A stretch of DNA of 64,000 bases from Diphasiastrum complanatum (taxonomy: Eukaryota; Streptophyta; Lycopodiopsida; Lycopodiales; Lycopodiaceae), in NCBI GenBank assembly GCA_029204225.1, contig CM055104.1, forward strand, positions 48,240,451 to 48,304,450, read 5' to 3'. The notes below the pieces were generated by a model, which saw nothing but the letters and a program-made list of their open reading frames with translations, was not told where the DNA came from and ran no database searches. Below are positions 56,940 to 64,000 of this stretch, one piece after another. The position numbers were made by a program, and so were the translations under genes. Each line of letters starts with the position of its first letter. Positions within the stretch are counted from its first letter, which is position 1.

Positions 56940-58250
56940 CTATTGTTTGGGAACATACACTTGAAGCAAATCTTTCCATTGAATTTTGTGTGATCGGTAA
57001 TGAGAGACTAGGTGTTTCCAATCTTTCAAAGATTGATTGTCAGAAATTGGCAGTGAACTTGGAAGCACGATCATGAACATTTTTATTTGGCAAACTATAT
57101 AGCCTGAATAACTTTTCAGTGGAAACATGAGCAAGCTTCGAAGCCTTGATAATATTCTTGGGTGGAATAAACTGTGCCATCTTGGTTAGCATGTCAAGTA
57201 TTGCCCATATGGCATCGTGACACTTCTCAATCTTGGGAAGTCTAGTCTTAAAATCAAAAATTTCCAATGGATGCAATAGACCGGTTACCTTGAGTCACAC
57301 CTTTGAACATATCCTCCACATGATTGTTCATTTTTGGCCAACAAATTTGTTGCTTAACTAGGTCAAGTGTTTGTTTTATGCCAGGGTAACACGCATTGGG
57401 GCCGTGATGACACTCATGTAGCATTTGGGCCCTAATATCCTTTGTGTCTAGCACACTTATTTTTTCTTTTAAAAAAGTAAACCATTCCTAATGGAATATT
57501 CCAATTGTATTTTCCCATCCAAGATATCTTAGAGTCTTGCAGTTCAAAGTTAGCACTAGTCCTTGTCAAGGCATCTTGCCAAGTATGACCAAAATACCCG
57601 TTCGTTTGACAAAGATCTTGAAGTGAAAGATACCGACACAATTGTACCCTATCGGTACTTAACGTCAAACTCGAACTCTTGAATGAGTACCAACTGTTTG
57701 GCATCACAACCTCTCCTGTCTATGACATCACAAATCTTTTTATGGGATCGGTGATTTGTCACAAGAATAAATTCTGGATCCATTCAATTTTCAATGATTG
57801 TAAAAAGTTACGTGTCATACATAGAATATCTACATTGAGCTCAGTCCAACTTTTTGCTCTATTGTCCTAACAAAAAACTGCTCTTACAACATAGTCACTA
57901 GCATCCCTCTCAACAAAAGTACAATTTATTAGGGTTTCTCCTATTGTTCTACTCTTATTTGATGGTAACTTGACCTGAGGTGAATCTTGGTAAAACATTG
58001 TACCATTCAAATGATCCATCAAATTGTCCATCTTGGTTAAGGGATGACAAATTTTGATGATTATTAATTTAACTTAATATTGTCAACACAGAGGCATAAG
58101 CCCCATCTTTATTTCCAACTAAAAGTACAGGAAATGATAAGTAGAGTTTTCAATATTGATGTATCACTTTTGCCTAATTACCTTTTGATGATCCTAGAGT
58201 GGAGGATACTTCTATTGATAGGGCTTTACAAGTAGGCAAAATTCTAGTGA
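56940..58250 (-). pseudogene. Ty3/gypsy pol relic in NOT3 intron 1
   Basis: Minus-strand blocks in pol order. An RT piece reads SFPVLLVGNKDGAY (about 58110-58150) and MDNLMDHLNGTMFYQDS (about 57985-58035). Fragments of RNase H follow (57700-57900). The integrase zinc region is ECHHGPNACYPGIKQTLDLV with KQQICWPKMNNHVEDMF (about 57320-57420). The integrase core start is RLPKIEKCHDAIWAILDMLT, then KMAQFIPPKNIIKA (about 57135-57250). Stops, shifts and large internal deletions are present. Transcription is opposite to the host gene. Confidence 0.82.
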
Positions 58251-60700
58251 AATTATTCATAAACAATTACCAAAGGGTCTACTCCCCTAGAACAAAAGAT
58301 CACTTTTCCATGAAATATGAGCCAAAAAGAAGCGGGTAAGGTTGCTAGGCAACTTTAGGAGTACTCATGTATGGGTCATAATTGACACCAATTTCTGCTC
58401 AAAAAAAGCCTATTGCGCTTTTTTGTGTGAAAAGTGCCTAGGTAGTGTCGAGTTCCACTCCAATTTTGTGAGAGGCCATTGAGGGCGGCCAACCGACTGA
58501 GTATGGGAGTAGGACCACCAAAACATGCCTACCAAGTGACTAGATGGAGCCTTGTGTATTGCTCCTTGTCTAACTCTCGTGAGAGAAGGCCCCATTCCAT
58601 TACGAAGATTCCCCTATATTGCTCAGGGTCTCAAAACTATTTTTTGCCCGGATCACAATTTTCCATCATATGACCTAGTCATTATGCAGCTTTTTGTTCT
58701 TTTCTTGAATAGGAACGACCAAATGAGTGTAGGAGGTTGGCAATAACTTGAAACAACCAATGGAACTTATGACCTGTCCCACCTCTTGCAATGTCTGTTA
58801 CTCCTTGCAAGAAACCGGTATAGTCCACTGCTCTAAGGTCTATAGTGCACAAAGTTTCAGCCAAAGGGGGCTGCCAAGTGCTAATGCACTCTTTAACCCT
58901 AGCCATGGTGATTCGTGCCAATCCTCACAAACACTTTTGCCACTAACTGGGATCGAGAACCTCTCAACCGCTTGGTATGGGAACGCTTTGATTGTGGGAG
59001 GGGAGGTTGTGGTCATGTGCCTCTTGCTGCCTATGGAAAGCCCTCACTTCTAATCCCTCCAATCTTTGCCTCTTTCTCATCTCTACTAGTCCCAACATTA
59101 GTGGTGGGTGCAAAGGATGTTCCTATCAGTGTGGGAAATTGGAATGTTAGCAGGTACAAGTACTTCGGATGATTGAGGGATGATGGTGGAAGCCATGATG
59201 GGTGCAGAAGTGCATAGGACCCAGGGATGGTGGTGGAAGTTGTGGAGGGTGTAGGAGGTCTAGAGAATCCAAGGATGGTGGTGGAAGGTGTGTGGCTGAA
59301 GATGGGTGTCTCAACCTATCAAAAGAGGTAGTGGAGGCCCCTATTGTTGTGTTTGCTGCTAGAGGATCTTTGCCTGACACTAGATGGCCTAGAAAGCGTA
59401 CTATGTAGGTGTTGTCTAATATTGTCTTATCCTAACATTAAGGGACCTATGTTTGTGAGGAAAGAGAACTATACACATATTTCTAGTACCTCCCTTGGGC
59501 CCTTTGGACCTTTCTTTTAGTACCGACACTTATATTGACATTTTTTTTGTTATTTGGTGATATTTAGGCCCCAACTTGTTGGGTGCATACTTTATGTGAC
59601 TATAAGATCTTTAGACATCATAAATGGGCCCTTAGAATTCGTTATTCATGAGCTAATTGTTTGGAGGCTACTTGCTTAGATTTAGAGTAGCTTGATTTTC
59701 AGATTAGCATAAACTGTTAAATGATGTTCAACTTAGATCATGCAATATACTTGTGAAGATTGACATTTTGCTACTATTCTTTAGTCATTGATCTATATAT
59801 TTTATGGTATTCTATCTATTGATATTGTGTTTTATGGTTTCTTATAACTAGGAGTAGGCCCTTGCCAAAGTGAATCTACTTGGCTGTTGCTTGCAATGAC
59901 AAGCGTGTTTTTGAGGTAAATAACAAATGGAGCAAAGAATAGCTAATTACAATGTAGCCCTCAACCTCTTGTGCTAAACACTGTTTTTCAAGCTAAAGCA
60001 TTGCAATTTTAGATGCAAACAAAGTAGTGTAGGACGTGCGTTGCTTTGCAAGAAAGCTACCATAAAAAAATAAGTGTTTTCAATTGATTCGTCAACAATA
60101 AGTTGGACACTAAGAAAATACTTATTGGTCGGGTATCTCCATACTTGAAAGTGGTTCTAGGTATGATAGAAATTTTAGTGGAATATAGCTAATATCGTCA
60201 CTTAGGAAACATCTTCCATGCACTTGGAAGATGTGTTTGTGAATGTTTTTTGGTAGCAATTGTAGGGACATTCTTGGTTATGTGAATGTAATTATGGGTT
60301 ATGGGAAAAATTGTTTCTCCACTAGAAAACTTGGGAAAGTAGTGTTTGCCACAACTAGGCTCAAGTGTAGCTATGGCTCAAGGATGTGACCATTCTAGGC
60401 TGTGAGCAATTTGTACGATTTCAAAAGATATATACGATGTCGATGGAGTAGTTTCCATCTTTGGGCATACCCATGGAAGTTGTTTTTCTGATAGTTTCAT
60501 TTATTTATCTTTGGAGGGTATCTAAACTCTAATTCTCAAAACTTCTCTTTGATTATTTTAACAGATTAACTTCTGATGCTACGTAGCGTCTTACAGCTGT
60601 GAACCAAGCTTTTTGTGTATGCACTCATATAGAGCATTGGTGTTTGGCTTTTTTGTTTTGTTATCTATTTTCAATTTCAGTTAAGCGTTATTGAAGAACG
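58251..60700. other. Intron 1 sequence without recognisable elements
   Basis: Short frames (58748-59053, 59147-59408) lack motifs. 59160-59310 holds a degenerate GGTGGTGGAAG-type repeat. Confidence 0.5.
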
Positions 60701-60721
60701 AACTTCACTTGTTGACTATAG

Positions 60722-60853
60722 GTGTATGATACCGAGAATGCAAATCAGAAAGAGAAGTTTGAAGCCGACCTTAAAAAAGAAATAAAGAAGTTGCAAAGGT
60801 ATAGGGATCAAATCAAGACTTGGATACAGTCGAGCGAGATTAAAGACAAGAAG
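60722..60853 (+). CDS. NOT3: NOT3-like gene, exon 2
   Basis: 44 codons reading [40 protein letters not shown] and KDKK. They continue exactly where exon 1 stopped in NOT3 proteins (WNK then VYD). The acceptor is CTATAG and the donor AAG/GTATTTG, both phase 0. The residues belong to the Not3 N-terminal coiled coil. High conservation and lack of stops argue for a functional gene despite the huge introns. I looked for the next exon (expected to continue the coiled coil) up to 64000 and did not find it. Confidence 0.93.
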
Positions 60854-61249
60854 GTATTTGCTTTACAAACCTTTTAACTACTCGTTGTAATGTTTTGGGA
60901 ATCCTAGATTTTTTTAAGCACTTTTTTAAGGAATAGGTGAAAATTGTATAGTTGTACTTCTATGTATTGTGATTGCTATATGATTAGTTAGTAATTGGCA
61001 ATCTGTCATTCATTCCTTTTTCCGCACATTAAAAAAAATTGAGGTGCTTGCACATGCTCTCTTTTAGTATGCTACTTAATAAAATCCAAGTTCAAATTTT
61101 TGAGTAATAGGTTTTTTAGCAATTGTCATGTAGTTGCTAGTCTAGAATACAACTTTTAAAAATATATTTTGCTTTCTAACTAGTAAGAAGAAGTTCTTAT
61201 TAGATCATATAGCCAAGTGAACTGAAGACTAGGCATCCTCGTGAATCAT

Positions 61250-62960
61250 GTGATTTATGGGCCTGTGATGTCACCATGTGGTGGATCATCCTCAAGGTCC
61301 AAGTCCTCTCTAACCTCTAAGTCCTAATAATGCTCTTGGTCCTAGTCCTCTTTGACCTCCAAAGCCTCATCATCGTCTAGATCCATGGCAATATCTGGCT
61401 AAGTGGGATCAGGAGCCATGCCTCGCAAATTCAATCCCTCTTCGATGTCTTCCCACTCAACCTCAAAAGCAATCAATCACTCCTCATCTCTCACTATCCA
61501 GTTCTTGTAATTTTAGGTCCAGGTTATGGACTTTGATCTTTGCAAGTAACCTCAGTTTGAAATGGATACAAACTAACTTCTCCATGGTGGTTTTCTTCTT
61601 TTTGTGTAATGACTTAAAAGGTGCTCCTATTCCTCTCACATGGAGAGTATAACCTGACTAAGAATTCTAATGGCAAGCTGTTGGAGCTCAGGTGTAGATG
61701 CCCCAAATGACTCCCACCACCTCCCCTCTGTGATGGATTTTTGTCGTTGTCCGTCCAAATCGATCCTCATTACTATATGTAACCAACTAGTCAACAATTC
61801 TACCTAGCTCATTCGTGTCTCCACTTGTGTATCTCTCCAAAATTGTTGTCGATGCAAAACATGCCCTGTTGCATCCTTTGGTGAGTGCATCATCTTCCAT
61901 TGTGCCATGCAAAAATCCTCTACGATGGCTCTATGGCAAGATTTTCCCTCCAGCCCTCTACCATCTGATCCATTAGCTCATATATAAATCCCATGGTGGT
62001 TCCTTGCTATCCATAATCTTTAGCAATCTCAACACAGGTCTCAAGAGGTTCACAGTCTTCCTAGCGCCTTCCCAAGAAGCAGGCCCTAGTATAATGCTCT
62101 TGATCTCGTGCCCACCAACCTCGGACTTGCATGATGGCATTCAATGTCACTCTTTGCTAACCACAAGGTGACAAAGGGCTGCCCTCACATCCAACAAATT
62201 CTCCAACATGATGTAGGTATGGCCAAACCGAGTTTTAGAGGGTTTCATAAACTCGTGACTATTCAACCTATGAAATGAGGCCAACATGCTAGAAGGACAA
62301 GTAATAAACGTGATGATCTTACGCATTGTTTGAAGAACATGATCGATCCGATCCAAATTGCTAATGTTCTCAAACAATATATTAAGGCAATGGCAAGTGC
62401 ATCGTTTGAATTTTTTTTAAAACTCTTCCTCCAACCTACGATGACACTCAAACCACTAGAGGTATTATCGATGACAACCTGTACAACATTTGCACCCCCA
62501 CCTTGTTAGTGACTTTCTTTAGGTGTGATAGGTATATTCTCCAGTTTTAGTGAGGCCAGTAACATCCACACTACGAAAAAAGACTCAAGCCAGAACAATT
62601 AGGAGCCAAAACGCTATTCAATGGTCAGTGACGTGTGTTAGACCAACCATCACAAACAATAGTGTAGCCATACTTGGCTCATTTATCACGAAACATTTTG
62701 CTTTCTCCTTCAAGTCATGACTCTTGGTGTTTCATATGACACTGGAGTACACAACTAGACCCTATCTCACAGACTGCAGTTGTCATCTTTGCAAAATACT
62801 TACTTCTTATGAATTTGAAAGCGATTGCCTTAGTAAAGAAAAACTTCCTACAAGTAACTAAACTTAGCCCTCTTTACCACTCCAAGAGACCAATGAGTGC
62901 CTTGTTGACTCGCTTCAAAACTTGCTCGTGCCCTCTTGCTTGAGTTGCCTCAATGTAGTT
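61250..62960 (-). pseudogene. hAT transposase relic (DUF659 plus C-terminal dimerisation domain)
   Basis: Minus-strand order matches plant hAT transposases with a DUF659 domain. First KAIAFKFIRSKYFAKMTTAV (about 62785-62845), then YTIVCDGWSNTRH (about 62635-62675), NVVQVVIDNTSSGLSVIVGW (about 62435-62495), and LFENISNLDRIDHVLQTM with MKPSKTRFGHTYIMLENLLD (about 62200-62380). Finally WWESFGASTPELQQLAIRIL (about 61668-61728) is the hAT dimerisation motif. Many stops and shifts are present. Terminal inverted repeats and an 8 bp duplication were not found. Confidence 0.85.
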
Positions 62961-62984
62961 GTGGCTGTGTCCCATCTGCTCATG

Positions 62985-63810
62985 CTTCCTCTTCCTCTTC
63001 CTTTACTTTAAAATTATCCATAGGCATCACATCATTTTGGATTGTGGATTGGAAATTGACCCTAACAAAGTTTGCAAGGTTCGTGAGTGGCCAATTCTCT
63101 TGACCATACATGAAGTCAAGTCTTTTCTTGTCTTCACTAGGCTTTTCCATCGAGGAAAAGTTGTTTAGGTTGTATGGTTTGCAAAATAACATTGTTAGTG
63201 ATCGGATTCAAAGCAAATTTTGCCAAGCGGTCCTCGAGAAATTGGAGACCACTTTGAGTCTAGGGTCATAAGATCATCTGGGATCGGATGGTTTGACTGA
63301 GCGGACAAACCAGTCTATGGAAGATATGCTTTGTGCATATGTTTCCAGGAGATAGTCAGATTGGGAAAGGTACCTCCTAGTGGTTGAGTTTGTGTATAAC
63401 AAAAAGCACTAAGTGCCGGGTTATAGTCCATTCATGTTGATGTGTGGCTTCCTGCCTCATGCCCCTATCTTCGTAGGCCTCAAAGGTCTCAAGGTAAAGG
63501 TTGCGGTAGATTTCTTGCAGGATATGCAAGAAATGCTTCTTGTTGCTCAAGATGGTGTAAAAACAGCTCAAGATAGAGCCCAGTTTTATGCTAATCAAAA
63601 GAGGCAGCCTCGAGTCTTTGCGGGAGGAGAATGGGTCACAAACGATTCCAAGGTAATGAGGACATGGAAATGTCTTAAGTTGTCCCCTTGTTTATGTGGG
63701 CTTTTCTGTATCGTAAAGAAACTCAATCGGAATGCCTATCAGCTAAATCTTCCACTAGGGGTCAAAGATGCTTACTCTGCATCAACCAAGCATGTAAAGG
63801 AGATGTAAGT
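62985..63810 (+). pseudogene. Ty3/gypsy pol relic in NOT3 intron 2
   Basis: DCGLEIDPNKVCKVREWPIL and EVKSFLVFTRLFHRGKVV (about 63040-63168) are the end of RT. After a deletion, GSDGLTERTNQSMEDMLCAY (about 63275-63340) and YSPFMLMCGFLPHAPIFVGL (about 63421-63480) are the end of the integrase core, with LKLSPCLCGLFCIVKKLNRN after it as C-terminal domain (to about 63805). It is broken by stops. Same orientation as the host gene. Downstream sequence matches 54770-54890. Confidence 0.85.
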
Positions 63811-64000
63811 AGTAGATAATATACAAGTATATTGATGTCCCAAACAATCTGTAAGGACCAAATGTCTAGCCCCGATGGTTGATCATGTCATAACTTCATC
63901 TCAAGCTAGTTGTCTAGACCAAAAATGTCAAATAGCAACATCATGATCAAGTGAATTTGGTGATGTGTAGGTATTCCAAGTGATCCATAAGGTCCACGAA
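63811..64000 (+). repeat. Gypsy 3' flank, copy of the 54.8 kb segment
   Basis: Non-coding. Resembles 54770-54890 and is cut by the window end. Confidence 0.6.

Larger units (their letters stand above)
51387..60721 (+). other. Intron 1 of the NOT3-like gene (9335 bp)
   Basis: Bounded by GT at 51387 and AG at 60720-60721 (TTGACTATAG). The length comes partly from a minus-strand gypsy relic (56.9-58.25 kb) and duplications (51549-51660, 55861-56225). 51661-54300 and 58251-60700 show no recognisable gene or transposon motif. Confidence 0.88.
60854..64000 (+). other. Intron 2 of the NOT3-like gene, runs off the window
   Basis: Starts GTATTTGC and extends at least 3.1 kb. Contains a hAT relic (61.25-62.96 kb, minus) and a gypsy relic (62.99-63.81 kb, plus). 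60870-61250 shows nothing recognisable. Confidence 0.75.

Noticed and set aside
58748-59408. Cluster of short open frames in NOT3 intron 1
   Set aside because: Overlap on both strands, no motifs, compositional GGTGGTGG repeats; no support for a gene.

Overview
The window looks like nuclear DNA of a land plant with a large, repeat-rich genome. Two partial genes point that way: the first two exons of a plant-type CCR4-NOT subunit 3 gene (51294-60853, spliced across a 9.3 kb intron), and a fragment of an EBS/SHL-type BAH-PHD chromatin reader (34196-34479). Plant-type Ty1/copia and Ty3/gypsy elements primed by initiator tRNA-Met, a hAT transposase relic and long GA/GT microsatellites agree. A Penelope-like reverse transcriptase and the very long introns would fit a lycophyte, fern or gymnosperm, but the sequence alone does not settle the lineage. 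Nothing looks bacterial.

Layout. 1-1905: old Ty1/copia pieces. 4437-9948: an LTR-complete Ty3/gypsy chromovirus on the minus strand (TSD ATGCA) that has lost gag and the integrase core. 10025-14991: a coding-free LTR element on the plus strand (TSD GATGC) that shares leader sequence with the chromovirus. 15180-16690: a Penelope-like RT relic on the minus strand. 16740-19400: nested tandem repeats and CA arrays. 20690-23600: copia, LTR and chromodomain fragments. 25735-26088 (minus): a small, apparently intact gene for a three-span membrane protein. 26.7-28.2 kb: microsatellites.

From about 28.25 to 50.1 kb the pieces read best as one old, plus-strand Ty3/gypsy element (gag, protease, RT/RNase H, integrase in order) broken by later insertions. 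These are a minus-strand copia at 29251-34120 (TSD ACTAG/ACTAC), a mosaic in the protease gene (34196-36125) holding the EBS-like exons, a mixed 37.2-42.7 kb block with an unidentified gene-like minus-strand segment and copia integrase plus LTR, and a young copia at 43619-49500 (TSD TAAAT, LTRs about 2% diverged by eye).

From 51294 to the right end the window lies in the NOT3-like gene. Intron 1 (51387-60721) holds a minus-strand gypsy relic and duplicated segments. Intron 2 (from 60854, open at the window end) holds a minus-strand hAT/DUF659 transposase relic and a plus-strand gypsy relic.

The host genes likely to be expressed are the NOT3-like gene and the small membrane protein gene. The most unusual items are the EBS-like exons joined in frame to two retroelement proteases, the repeated GTGCT/AGCAC stem-loops shared by the chromovirus and its coding-free partner, and the Penelope-like RT.
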